Position numbers and translations under genes: made by a program. 51,115 bases of DNA from Methylobacterium jeotgali (lineage in GTDB: Bacteria > Pseudomonadota > Alphaproteobacteria > Rhizobiales > Beijerinckiaceae). The stretch covers positions 1 to 51,115 of the forward strand of contig NZ_BPQR01000008.1 of assembly GCF_022179345.1 (NCBI RefSeq). The letters are read 5' to 3'. Below, piece after piece: positions 18,103-27,410 of this stretch; within the stretch, counting starts at the first letter, position 1; each line of letters begins with the position of its first letter. Below the pieces are notes generated by a model. The model searched no databases. It had not been told where the DNA came from and worked only from the letters and a program-made list of their open reading frames with translations.

Positions 18103-19113
18103 TCAGCCGGAGACGAGCCGGCCCCGGACCAGAAGGGCGAGCGTCCGGAGGGCGATCCAGCCGATGATGAGATTGGCCGCCGCGAAGAGCGGCAGCGCGA
18201 GCGCCGCGCTCGGCCCGTCGAGCCCCCGCTCCGTCAGGCGAAGGGCCGCCAGCGGCAGCGCCGAGACGCCGAAGGTGTAGGCCCAGGCCCCCGGCGCGAA
18301 GGGCTGCTCGCGCAGCCAGGGCACCATCCGCAGGGTGACCAGCGCGTGGAGCAGCGCGTAGCCGAACAGGATCTGCGCGAGCCGGTCCGGCGGCCCGTCC
18401 GTGACGGCCAGATAGGCGACGCAGGCCACGGCGGGCGGCGCGAGATGCAGGCCGAGGGAGGCGCGCAGGCTCACCGGGAGCGTCCGCAGGATCAGGCGGT
18501 GGACGACGACCGATTCCATGGTCAGCCAGGACAGGAGGCCGGCTCCGAAGAACAGCAGGCCCAGGTCCTTCATGCCGAAGGCGGCGCAGGTCATCGCCGC
18601 CACGAAGCCCCCGCCGACGGTGGGCATGTAGAGGATCGGCGTCGTCGCCTCGGGCGCGCGCCCGCCCATCCAGAGGCTGCCGATCCCCCAGGCGGCGAAC
18701 AGCGTGCCCCCCGCGAGGCCCGCCAGCGCCATGGCCCAGGCCGGGGCGGGCCAGTGGGGCGCCAGCGCGATGGCGGCGATCATCGTGGCGGTGGGGACGA
18801 GGGAGGCGAAGAAGGCCCCGGTCGGGTCGCGGGCCTCCGCGAGCACACGGTCGCGGTCGTGGAACCAGCGCAGGGCGTAGAAGCCGAGCCAGGCCGCCCA
18901 GACGAGCACGCTGGCGAGGGCGAGCGCTTCCCCGACGACGCCCGGCGCCAGCCCGAGCCGGGCGGCGGTGCGCCAGCCGTTGCCGAGGCCGCCGAGACCG
19001 AGCACCATGCCGAAGAAGGTGGCGGGCACCTGCATGCGCGGCCACCATCGCCGGGCGCGTCCGGATGGCAACGAGGGCGATCTGCGGCCGGGCTCGTCCG
19101 ATACGCCTGACAT
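18103..19113 (-). CDS. TehA/SLAC1-like tellurite-resistance/dicarboxylate transporter family protein
   Basis: About 336 residues from the ATG at 19113 (the frame also has a TTG 8 codons upstream). There are roughly ten hydrophobic segments. The first carries VPATFFGMVLGLGGLGNGWR, the typical start of the TDT (tellurite/dicarboxylate transporter) family; later come TPILYMPTVGGGFVAAM and EQPFAPGAWAYTFGVSALP. Members include TehA and plant SLAC1 anion channels, so an anion channel or exporter in the inner membrane is likely. No tehB methyltransferase is nearby. It is divergent from bioF with about 115 bp between them; a role in tellurite resistance is not implied. Confidence 0.88.
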   Translation of the reverse strand: MSGVSDEPGRRSPSLPSGRARRWWPRMQVPATFFGMVLGLGGLGNGWRTAARLGLAPGVVGEALALASVLVWAAWLGFYALRWFHDRDRVLAEARDPTGAFFASLVPTATMIAAIALAPHWPAPAWAMALAGLAGGTLFAAWGIGSLWMGGRAPEATTPILYMPTVGGGFVAAMTCAAFGMKDLGLLFFGAGLLSWLTMESVVVHRLILRTLPVSLRASLGLHLAPPAVACVAYLAVTDGPPDRLAQILFGYALLHALVTLRMVPWLREQPFAPGAWAYTFGVSALPLAALRLTERGLDGPSAALALPLFAAANLIIGWIALRTLALLVRGRLVSG

Positions 19114-19229
19114 CCCGCTGATCCCGCCCCGCTCCAAGCCGTGCCGAGGCCTGCCTCTACCGCGCGACGCGCCGCGGGCGAACGACGATTTCGCCGCCGC
19201 CGCCGGGGCCAGAGCCGCCCGGAGAGACC

Positions 19230-20384
19230 TTGACTCTTCCCGGCCTCGCCGCCTTCACACGGCCGATGTCCGCCTCCCTCGAACGTTTCGCGCAGGCCAA
19301 GCTCGCCGATCTCGACGCCGCCGCGCTCCGCCGCCGGCTCGCCGTCACCGTGCGGGGACCGGGGGCCGAGGCGGAGCGCGAGGGACGCGCCCTCGTCTCC
19401 TTCTCCTGCAACGACTATCTCGGGCTCGCCCGCGACCCCCGCGTCGTCGCGGCGGCTCGAGAGGCCGCCGCCCGCTACGGGGCCGGGGCCGGCGGCTCGC
19501 GGCTCGTGACGGGCAACCACCCGCTGCTGCCGGCGCTGGAGGCGCGGCTCGCCCGGCACAAGGGCAAGGAGGCGGCGCTCGTCTTCGGCAGCGGCTACCT
19601 CGCCAATCTCGGCATCACCCCGGCGCTGGTGGGGCCCCGCGACCTCGTGCTCGTCGATGCGCTGGCCCATTCCTGCCTCTGGGCGGGGGCGCGGATGTCG
19701 GCGGCGGCCGTGCTGCGCTTCCCGCACAACGACGTCGCGGCCCTGGAGGCGCTCCTCGAGCAGAACCGGACGGGCCGCGAGCGGGCGATGATCCTCACCG
19801 AGCGGGTGTTCAGCATGGACGGCGACCGCGGGTCGGTCCCCGAGATCCTGGCCCTCGCCGAGCGCTACGACGCCTGGACCCTCGTCGACGACGCCCACGG
19901 CCTCGGCGTCGTCGAGCCCGGCGAGCGGGCGCCCCTGGAGATGGGCACGCTCTCGAAGAGCCTCGGCTCCTACGGCGGCTATCTCTGCGCCAGCCGGGCG
20001 GTGATCGACCTGCTGACGAGCCGGGCACGGAGCTTCGTCTACACCACCGGCCTGCCGCCGGCCTCGGCGGCCGCCGCCCTCGAAGCGCTGACGATCCTGG
20101 AGGCCGAGCCCGAGCGCGCCGCCCGGCCGCTCCGGCTCGCCCAGCGCTTCACCGCCCGGCTCGGACTGCCGGAGGCGGAGAGCGCCGTGGTGCCGATCCT
20201 CGTCGGCACGGCGGAGGACGCGCTGGCGCTCTCCGCCGCGCTCGAGGCGCGAGGCTTCCTCGTCGTGGCGATCCGGCCGCCGACCGTGCCCGCCGGTACG
20301 GCGCGCCTGCGGGTCGCCTTCTCCGCCGCGCATGGCGAGGCGGAGGTCGACGCCCTGGCCGAGGCGATCGCGGCGCTGCGCTGA
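19230..20384 (+). CDS. bioF: 8-amino-7-oxononanoate synthase
   Basis: PLP-dependent alpha-oxoamine synthase that condenses pimeloyl-ACP/CoA with L-alanine to KAPA. It is 384 residues from a TTG with GGAGAG 5 bases upstream; an internal ATG (Met13) has no ribosome site. Motifs are FSCNDYLGLARDP (58-70), GSRLVTGNHPLLPALE (89-104), VFSMDGDRGSVPE (193-205), LVDDAHGLGVVEP (218-230) and the PLP lysine Lys243 in GTLSKSLGSYGGY. HemA in this window belongs to the same fold family but differs in its motifs ([10 protein letters not shown]), so the two are not confused. It stands alone between the TehA-like gene and the asparaginase. Confidence 0.94.
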   Translation: MTLPGLAAFTRPMSASLERFAQAKLADLDAAALRRRLAVTVRGPGAEAEREGRALVSFSCNDYLGLARDPRVVAAAREAAARYGAGAGGSRLVTGNHPLLPALEARLARHKGKEAALVFGSGYLANLGITPALVGPRDLVLVDALAHSCLWAGARMSAAAVLRFPHNDVAALEALLEQNRTGRERAMILTERVFSMDGDRGSVPEILALAERYDAWTLVDDAHGLGVVEPGERAPLEMGTLSKSLGSYGGYLCASRAVIDLLTSRARSFVYTTGLPPASAAAALEALTILEAEPERAARPLRLAQRFTARLGLPEAESAVVPILVGTAEDALALSAALEARGFLVVAIRPPTVPAGTARLRVAFSAAHGEAEVDALAEAIAALR

Positions 20385-21608
<1,224 letters not shown>

Positions 21609-21821
21609 GCGACGCGTGTTTCCCGGCAAGGCCCGCGTCTTCCGACCGGCCGTCCCCGAACCCTTCTCACCCCTACCCGTTGCCCTTCCGTCTCACCGGC
21701 GGGAACGGTCGGGACGGTGAGGCCGGGACCGGGTTGCTGAGAGACCGCCGATGAACCGCACGTGGCGATCATGCTGGCCTGCGGCCGCCCCTACGGGACC
21801 TTCCTGCGATGGATCAGGTCC

Positions 21822-21844
21822 CCGTCCGGCGTCCTGCCGGACGG
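21822..21844. terminator. Terminator hairpin between ansB and the OmpA-like gene (1)
   Basis: A perfect 9-bp stem, CCGTCCGGC / GCCGGACGG, with a 5-base loop lies in the 279-bp gap between convergent genes, about 45 bases past the OmpA-like stop. No T-run. Confidence 0.45.
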
Positions 21845-21856
21845 ATTGACAGGGCG

Positions 21857-21878
21857 GGCCCCGGCCTGAACCGGGGCC
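21857..21878 (-). terminator. Terminator hairpin between ansB and the OmpA-like gene (2)
   Basis: A perfect 8-bp stem, GGCCCCGG / CCGGGGCC, with a 6-base loop begins 9 bases past the stop of the OmpA-like gene on the minus strand. With the neighbouring hairpin it makes a tandem terminator. Confidence 0.55.
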
Positions 21879-21887
21879 GAGCCTCGC

Positions 21888-22994
21888 CTACTGCTTGACG
21901 AGTTCCACCCGGCGGTTCTTCGCCCGTCCGTCGTCGGTCTCGTTGGTGGCGAGCGGCGAGGCCATGCCGACGCCCTGAGGCACGAGGCGCCCGGCCTGAA
22001 CGCCTTGAGCGGCAAGCGCCTTCACCACCGCGTCCGCCCGGCGGCGGGAGAGGTCGATGTTATAGTCGAGCGCGCCCTGGTTGTCGGTATGGCCGACGAT
22101 GAGGGCGCGCACCCCCGGCGCGCCCTTCAGGTAGCCGGCAAGCTCGGTGAGCTGGGGCTGGCTCTCCGGCTTGATCTCGGCCTTGGCCGTGTCGAACAGG
22201 ATGGAGTAGAGCGCGACGCGGCCGTCCCGGTCGAGCCCTTGGGCCACGGCCGCCGCCTTGACCGTCTCCATGCGCTGCTCGCGGACCGCCATCTCCACGG
22301 TGACGACGAGGGCGACGAGCCGGCCGACCCAGGCGTGACAGTTCGAGCCGGCGCTGACGTCGCCGACGTTCCAGACCAGCACCGCCGCCTTGCCGGCGCC
22401 CTTGCCGAGATCGAGCAGGGTGTAGCGCTGACCCGAGCGGCCTTCCTGGAGGACGCATTCGGTCCAGGGCCCGGCGACCATGTCGTAGGGGTAGAGCATG
22501 TGGAGGAGACCGGTCTTGCTACCGCCGGAGCGGGCGGAGTTCACGGCCGAGCCGCCGCACTCGTCGCGGCTGCACTCGTAGAGGACGCTGCCGCCTCCCT
22601 CCTTCACGACCTGCTGGTAGCCGCGCACCACCTCGAGCGCCGAGCGCCCTTCCGGCAGCAGGTAGCTCATGCGCGTCACCCGCCCCTCGACCGTGAGCGG
22701 CGCCGGCGGCAGGTAGATGTCGTTGTTGTGGGCGTCGACCTTGTCGCCGCGCCGCTCCAGGGCCGCGTTCGGCAGCGCGATCTCGTCGAAGGCCGCCGCC
22801 TTGCTCTCGAGCAGGATGCCGTCGGCGTAGCGGGGCAGCACCGCCGCGTCCCTGGCGCCCGGCGCGTCGCCCGGCGGGATGGCGCCGGCCTTGAGCGGCG
22901 GCGGAGCCGGCGCGGGTTTCGCGGGCGCCCGCTGCTGCGCGAGCGCGGGAGACACGGCGAAGAGCGCCGCGCAGAGAAGAGCCAATCGTCTCAA
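21888..22994 (-). CDS. OmpA-family protein with N-terminal DUF4892-like domain
   Basis: About 368 residues from a TTG preceded by GGGGGTGG. A signal peptide (RRLALLCAALFAVSPALAQ) is followed by a Pro/Ala linker. Next comes a domain with LPRYADGILLESKAAAFDE and a stretch including SYLLPEGRSALEVVRGYQ, which I liken to DUF4892. The C-terminal OmpA peptidoglycan-binding domain has SILFDTAKAEIKPESQPQL, VGHTDNQGALDYNIDLS and RRRADAVVKAL, with the Asp and Arg used to hold diaminopimelate. Four cysteines in the middle may pair. It is an outer-membrane or periplasmic anchor, role unknown. It follows the acyltransferase gene, but a strong hairpin separates them. Confidence 0.85.
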   Translation of the reverse strand: MRRLALLCAALFAVSPALAQQRAPAKPAPAPPPLKAGAIPPGDAPGARDAAVLPRYADGILLESKAAAFDEIALPNAALERRGDKVDAHNNDIYLPPAPLTVEGRVTRMSYLLPEGRSALEVVRGYQQVVKEGGGSVLYECSRDECGGSAVNSARSGGSKTGLLHMLYPYDMVAGPWTECVLQEGRSGQRYTLLDLGKGAGKAAVLVWNVGDVSAGSNCHAWVGRLVALVVTVEMAVREQRMETVKAAAVAQGLDRDGRVALYSILFDTAKAEIKPESQPQLTELAGYLKGAPGVRALIVGHTDNQGALDYNIDLSRRRADAVVKALAAQGVQAGRLVPQGVGMASPLATNETDDGRAKNRRVELVKQ

Positions 22995-23068
22995 GGTCCA
23001 CCCCCATGGTCCGGCCGGCAAGAGCGAGTCGCCGGCCGCAGAGAGCCCTTGAATACTGCATGTCCGCA

Positions 23069-23098
23069 ATATCCCCGTGCGGCGACGCACGGGGATAT
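23069..23098 (-). terminator. Strong terminator hairpin after the acyltransferase gene
   Basis: A perfect 12-bp stem, ATATCCCCGTGC / GCACGGGGATAT, with a 6-base loop begins 6 bases past the stop of the long acyltransferase gene and ends before the OmpA-like start region. The AT base of the stem gives a weak U/A tract. Confidence 0.7.
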
Positions 23099-23104
23099 CA
23101 ATCT

Positions 23105-26100
23105 TCAGGCCGCGGCGGGGGCCGAGGCCTCGGCCCGCTCGCGGGCGAGCTTGTTGACGGAGACCTGATCGACCTTGCCGGTGCCGAGCATCGGCAGCTT
23201 GTCGAGGACGACGACCTCGGCGGGGATGGCGATCTCGGTGGCGCCGCGCCCGCGGGCGAAGCCCTGGTAGTCGGCCCGCGTGGCGCCCTTCTTCTCCGTG
23301 AACAGGATCAGGCGCTCGCCCTTGCGGGGGTCGGGCACGGCCGCTGCGGCGCTCGGCGCGTCGGGCCAGAGATCGGCGGCGAGCGCCTCGATCGCGGCGA
23401 GCGAGACCATCTCGCCCGCGACCTTGGCGAAGCGCTTGGCCCGGCCCTTGATCGTCACGAAGCCGAGGGGATCGAGGGTGACGATGTCGCCGGTGTCGTG
23501 CCAGCCCTCCGGCGGCGGCTCCAGCACGCCGGGCTTCTCGGCGCGGAGATACCCGAGCATGACGTTCGGGCCCTTCACGGAGAGGCGCCCGCCCTCCTCG
23601 ATGCCGGGGACCGGCTCCAGGCGATGCTCCAGCCCCGGCATCAGCCGGCCGACGGTACCGAAGCGGTTGAACATCGGCGTGTTGAGGGCGACCACCGGCC
23701 CGCACTCGGTGACGCCGTAGCCCTCCAAGATGCGCAGCCCGAATTTTTCCGAGAAGGCGCGGCGCGTGGATTCCTTGACCGCCTCGGCGCCGGCCAGCAC
23801 GTAGCGGATCGAGCGCAGGTCGTAGGGATGCGCCGCCCGCGCGTATCCGGTGAGGAAGGTGTCGGTGCCGAACAGGATCGTCGCGTTCGAGCCGTAGATC
23901 AGCTCCGGCACGATCCGGTAGTGCAGCGGCGAGGGGTAGAGGTAGACCGGCACGCCGGAGACCAGCGGCAGCACGAGGCCGACCGTCAGCCCGAAGGCGT
24001 GGAACACGGGCAGCGCGTTGAAGACCTTGTCGGTGCGCCCGAAATCGATGCGGGCGGCCGCCTGGGCGACGTTGGCGAGGAGGTTGCGGTTGGCCAGCAC
24101 CACGCCCTTCGGCGTGCCCTCCGAGCCCGACGTGAACAGGATCGCGGCCGGGTCGTCGCCCTTGCGCTCCACCAGGGGCCGGCGAGCGCCGAGGAGCCCG
24201 CGCAACTTGTCGGCGAGGGTGATCTCGGCGCGAATGTCCTCCAGGTAGACGAGCTCGACCTCGCCCTCGATCGCCTCGATGAGGGACCCGAGCCGCCCCT
24301 TCTCGATGAAGGCGCGGGAGGTGAGCACGGTCCTCACCTCTGCAGCCTTGCAGGCGGAGAGGATGTTGGCGGGCCCGGCGGAGAAATTGATCATCGCCGG
24401 CACGCGGCCCGCGGAGGCCAGCGCGAAGAAGGTTGCGGCGGCGCCGTTGGCGTTCGGCAGCATCACGCCGACGGGGCGGCCCTCGGGGGCGAAGCGCATC
24501 AGCTTGCGCCCGAGCACCGTGGCGCCCGTCACGAGGCGGGAGTAGCTCAGCGAACCCGTCACCGGGTCCTCCACGGCCGTGCGGCTCCAGCCGTGGCGGT
24601 CGCCCGCCTCGATCAGGGCGTCCATCACGCCCCGGTCGATCGGCATGGTGCGGAACACGAGGTCCGACATGATGCCGTAGAGGGCCGCACCCGCCGCCTG
24701 GCGGCGGGCCTTGCCCTTCAGGCCCGGGTCGACCTCGGGGCGGACGGGCTCGAGGATCGTCACGACCACCTTCGGCCACCAGCGGCGGCGGACCTGCCGG
24801 CGGGAGAGACGCGAGAAGGCGGTCTGCTCCAGGCCCTCGATGCGCACGGGCACCACCGGCGCGCCGGACTTGTCGGCGATGAGGCCGGCGCCGTCATAGA
24901 CCTTCATGAGGCTGCCGGTGACGGTGAGCCGCCCCTCGGGGAAGATGATGAGCGTCTCGCCCGCCTTCACGGCGTTGATGAGGGTGCGGGTGGCGAGCGG
25001 CCGCGTCGGATCGAGGGGCATCGCCTTGGTGATCTTCAGGAAGGGCTTCACCCACCAGGCCTTGGCGATGGTGTGGTCGATGGCGAAGACCGGCTCCTGC
25101 TCCAGGAGCGAGAGGGCGAGCGGCGCGTCGAGGAAGGAGACGTGGTTCAAGGCCACGATGGCGTTCGGCCCGGCCTTCTCGAGGTTCTCGATGCCCCGGA
25201 CCTCCAGGCGGTAGAAGGCCCGGAACAGGATCGAGAGGAAGTCGCGGAAGGGGCTCGTCGGCAGCACGGCGAGGATGATGCCCGCCGCCAGCAGGTTGAG
25301 GATCGAGATCCCGGCGATGAGCGCCGCCGTCGAGAGGCCGGCGCCCTGGAGAACGGCGAGGCTCACCGTGCCTGCGACCATGAAGGCGGCGGTGAGCACG
25401 TTGACCGCGCCGATCACCCGGGCGCGCTTGGCCTTGTCCGTCCAGGCCTGCACGGCGGCGAAGGAAGGCACGATGTAGAGGCCGCCCGCCACCGCGAGGC
25501 CGAGGAAGTCGATGGCGACGTGCAGGCCCGTGCCGCTCGCGATGAAGGCCATCGCGCCGACGGCCTCGCCGGAGGCCGGCGGCAGGCCGGCGACCACGCG
25601 GGCGAGGTCGAGGCCGAACAGGCCCATCAGCACCGCGCCGACCGGGGTCGGCAGCAGCACGATGCGTCCGCTCGACAGCCAGGAGGCCAGCCCCGAGCCG
25701 AGCGCGATGCCGACCGAGAACACCGCGAGCAGCAGCGTCACCACGGTCTCGGTGCCGTTGAGCGCGCTCTTCACCAGCACCGGCAGCAGCGACAGCACCA
25801 CGACGCCGACGAGCCAGAACCAGCTCACGATCACCGAGCCGCGCCACAGCCGCGTGTCCGCCCAGATGTCGCGCAGCAGCGCGGCGGTGGAGCGGGCGAC
25901 GTTCGGGTCGACCCGGAGGCCCGGATCGCCCTCGCCGGTGCGGGGGATCATCCGCGCGGAGAGCCAGCAGAGCACCGCGAAGACCATCACCAGCGCCGCG
26001 AAGGCGCCCCCGGTGCCCCCCGCCGCCGAGGCGAGGCCCGCGGTGATGGTGCCCAGCAGGATCGCGAGGAAGGTCGCGCCCTCGACCAGCGCGTTGCCGG

Positions 26101-26524
26101 CGGGCAGCTCCTCCCGCTTCAGGTGGTCGGGCAGGATGCCGTACTTGATCGGGCCGAACAGCGCCGCGATCACCCCGAAGAGGCCGAGCGCCACGAACAG
26201 CACCGGCACGGAATGGAGCACGAAGCCGAGCATGGCGATGCCGGCGGCGAAGATCTCCGCGAACTTCAGGCGCCGCGCGATCAGCGCCTTGTCGTAGCGG
26301 TCGGCGAGCTCTCCGCCGAGGCCGGAGAGGATGAAGAACGGGCCGATGAAGACGGCGCTCGCCAGCGTCACGAGGACGCCGGGATCGGCAGCGCCCTCCG
26401 TCGCGACCCGGTAGAGGATCAGGAAGGCGAGCGCGTTCTTCAGGAAGTTGTCGTTGAAGGCCGAGAAGAACTGGCACCAGAACAGCGGCGCGAAGCGGCG
26501 CGCGCCCATCAATGATCGGAACAT
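23105..26524 (-). CDS. aas: Trifunctional LplT-PlsC-acyl-ACP synthetase (acyl-[ACP]--phospholipid O-acyltransferase)
   Basis: 1139 residues, three domains fused. Residues 1-425 are an MFS-type lysophospholipid flippase like LplT, with about 12 membrane segments (FSAFNDNFLKNALAFLILYR near 20-39). Residues 435-620 are a PlsC acyltransferase with NHVSFLD (His461, Asp466) and FPEGRLT (528-534). Residues 640-1139 are an AMP-forming acyl-ACP synthetase with the phosphate loop LFTSGSEGTPKG (796-807), then YGVTECGPVVALN and WHDTGDI. Together they flip lysophospholipids inward and re-acylate them with free fatty acid for membrane repair. In E. coli LplT and Aas are separate proteins; the full fusion occurs in several proteobacteria. 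It is divergent from the TetR gene, with paired palindromes between them that may control it. Confidence 0.94.
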   Translation of the reverse strand: MFRSLMGARRFAPLFWCQFFSAFNDNFLKNALAFLILYRVATEGAADPGVLVTLASAVFIGPFFILSGLGGELADRYDKALIARRLKFAEIFAAGIAMLGFVLHSVPVLFVALGLFGVIAALFGPIKYGILPDHLKREELPAGNALVEGATFLAILLGTITAGLASAAGGTGGAFAALVMVFAVLCWLSARMIPRTGEGDPGLRVDPNVARSTAALLRDIWADTRLWRGSVIVSWFWLVGVVVLSLLPVLVKSALNGTETVVTLLLAVFSVGIALGSGLASWLSSGRIVLLPTPVGAVLMGLFGLDLARVVAGLPPASGEAVGAMAFIASGTGLHVAIDFLGLAVAGGLYIVPSFAAVQAWTDKAKRARVIGAVNVLTAAFMVAGTVSLAVLQGAGLSTAALIAGISILNLLAAGIILAVLPTSPFRDFLSILFRAFYRLEVRGIENLEKAGPNAIVALNHVSFLDAPLALSLLEQEPVFAIDHTIAKAWWVKPFLKITKAMPLDPTRPLATRTLINAVKAGETLIIFPEGRLTVTGSLMKVYDGAGLIADKSGAPVVPVRIEGLEQTAFSRLSRRQVRRRWWPKVVVTILEPVRPEVDPGLKGKARRQAAGAALYGIMSDLVFRTMPIDRGVMDALIEAGDRHGWSRTAVEDPVTGSLSYSRLVTGATVLGRKLMRFAPEGRPVGVMLPNANGAAATFFALASAGRVPAMINFSAGPANILSACKAAEVRTVLTSRAFIEKGRLGSLIEAIEGEVELVYLEDIRAEITLADKLRGLLGARRPLVERKGDDPAAILFTSGSEGTPKGVVLANRNLLANVAQAAARIDFGRTDKVFNALPVFHAFGLTVGLVLPLVSGVPVYLYPSPLHYRIVPELIYGSNATILFGTDTFLTGYARAAHPYDLRSIRYVLAGAEAVKESTRRAFSEKFGLRILEGYGVTECGPVVALNTPMFNRFGTVGRLMPGLEHRLEPVPGIEEGGRLSVKGPNVMLGYLRAEKPGVLEPPPEGWHDTGDIVTLDPLGFVTIKGRAKRFAKVAGEMVSLAAIEALAADLWPDAPSAAAAVPDPRKGERLILFTEKKGATRADYQGFARGRGATEIAIPAEVVVLDKLPMLGTGKVDQVSVNKLARERAEASAPAAA

Positions 26525-26589
26525 CGTCGTCTCCCCGGCTGCCCCGGTCCGGTCTGGCGGGCATCACTGCCCGCCGCTCGGAAGCGCGT

Positions 26590-26623
26590 CAAATCGCGAC
26601 CCGCGAGGGCACGCGGCGATTTG
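26590..26623. promoter_or_regulatory. Long-spaced inverted repeat upstream of the acyltransferase gene
   Basis: CAAATCGC at 26590-26597 and GCGATTTG at 26616-26623 form perfect 8-bp arms with 18 bases between. The right arm overlaps the first TetR-type palindrome. It may be an additional operator half-site pair or an RNA stem in the acyltransferase leader. Confidence 0.35.
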
Positions 26624-26637
26624 AACGTCGTGCAAAT
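26619..26637. promoter_or_regulatory. Candidate TetR operator 1
   Basis: ATTTGAAC-GTC-GTGCAAAT: a 19-bp palindrome with one mismatched pair in the 221-bp gap between the divergent acyltransferase and tetR genes. Its core, TTGAACGTCGTGCAA, matches site 2 at 13 of 15 positions. The size is right for a TetR dimer pair. Confidence 0.6.
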
Positions 26638-26673
26638 AGTTGACGGCCATCGTGCTCGCCCGCAAGACCGCTC

Positions 26674-26688
26674 TTGCACATCGTGCAA
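26674..26688. promoter_or_regulatory. Candidate TetR operator 2
   Basis: TTGCAC-ATC-GTGCAA is a perfect 15-bp palindrome. Its centre is 53 bp (about five helical turns) from that of site 1, so two dimers would bind on the same DNA face. It lies 58 bp before the tetR ATG, fitting autorepression and joint control of the divergent gene. Confidence 0.62.
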
Positions 26689-26745
26689 AACCGCGGGTTC
26701 GCCGGGTGCGGCCGCGCACCGGGTTTCAGCGGGGGAGGGCGCGGC

Positions 26746-27390
26746 ATGACGGGAGCGGCGAGGCCGAAGGCCGACACGCGGCGCCGCGGCGCCGGACCGC
26801 GGGGCGAGCTGGACCGGGAGGCCTTCGTCGGACGGGTGGTCGCGGCGGCGGAGGCGATCGCCCGCGTCGAGGGCCTGCGGGGCCTGGGGATGCGGCGCCT
26901 CGCGGCGGCGATCGGCTACGCGCCGAACTCGATCTATCACGCGGTGGGCGATCTCGATCAGGTGGTGCTGCGGGTCAACGCCCGCACCCTCGAGCGCCTG
27001 CACGACGCGCTCTCCGCGGCGCTCGCCTTGCATCGCGACCCCCGCGAGGCGGCCCTCGCCATGGCCGAGGCCTATCTCGCCTTCGTCGCCCGCGAGCCGC
27101 GCCTGTGGGGGCTCGTGTCCGAGCACGCCCTGCCGCCCGGCGCGGCCTTCCCCGACTGGTACGAGGCGGCGCTCGCGGGGACGACGGGGCTCGTCGACGC
27201 GGCGCTCGGGCCCCTGATCCCGGATGCCGAGGAGCGCCAGCGGGCGGTCGCCGCCCTCTGGGCGAGCCTGCACGGGCTCGCCTCGCTTTCCGCCTCCGGC
27301 AAGCTCGCGGTGCTGACCCCGGAGCCGCCGGAGCGGCTCGGGCGGCTCCTCGTCGCGCGGTTCCTCGACGGGACCGGGCGGGAGGCTTAA
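26746..27390 (+). CDS. TetR-family transcriptional regulator
   Basis: 214 residues from the ATG with GGGAGG 8 bases upstream (an upstream TTG in the same frame lies inside operator 2 and is unlikely). The N-terminal helix-turn-helix covers about 28-72: VVAAAEAIARVEGLRGLGMRRLAAAIGYAPNSIYHAVGDLD, split here as two stretches LRGLGMRRLAAAIGYA and PNSIYHAVGDLD. The C-terminal ligand domain has RAVAALWASLHGLASL, like the WHG-type TetR C-terminal family. A Lys/Arg-rich leader precedes the HTH. It is divergent from the acyltransferase gene and followed 20 bp later by a PNPOx-like gene, so it probably controls both. An acyl-CoA or fatty acid ligand is plausible but is inference. Confidence 0.9.
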   Translation: MTGAARPKADTRRRGAGPRGELDREAFVGRVVAAAEAIARVEGLRGLGMRRLAAAIGYAPNSIYHAVGDLDQVVLRVNARTLERLHDALSAALALHRDPREAALAMAEAYLAFVAREPRLWGLVSEHALPPGAAFPDWYEAALAGTTGLVDAALGPLIPDAEERQRAVAALWASLHGLASLSASGKLAVLTPEPPERLGRLLVARFLDGTGREA

Positions 27391-27410
27391 GCCTTCGTCC
27401 GGAGGATCGG

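Noticed and set aside
23006..26515. A 1169-codon open frame on the plus strand
   Set aside because: Antisense shadow of the acyltransferase fusion.
26674..26745. TTG start for TetR at 26674
   Set aside because: It lies in the perfect operator palindrome and lacks a ribosome site; the ATG at 26746 has GGGAGG.
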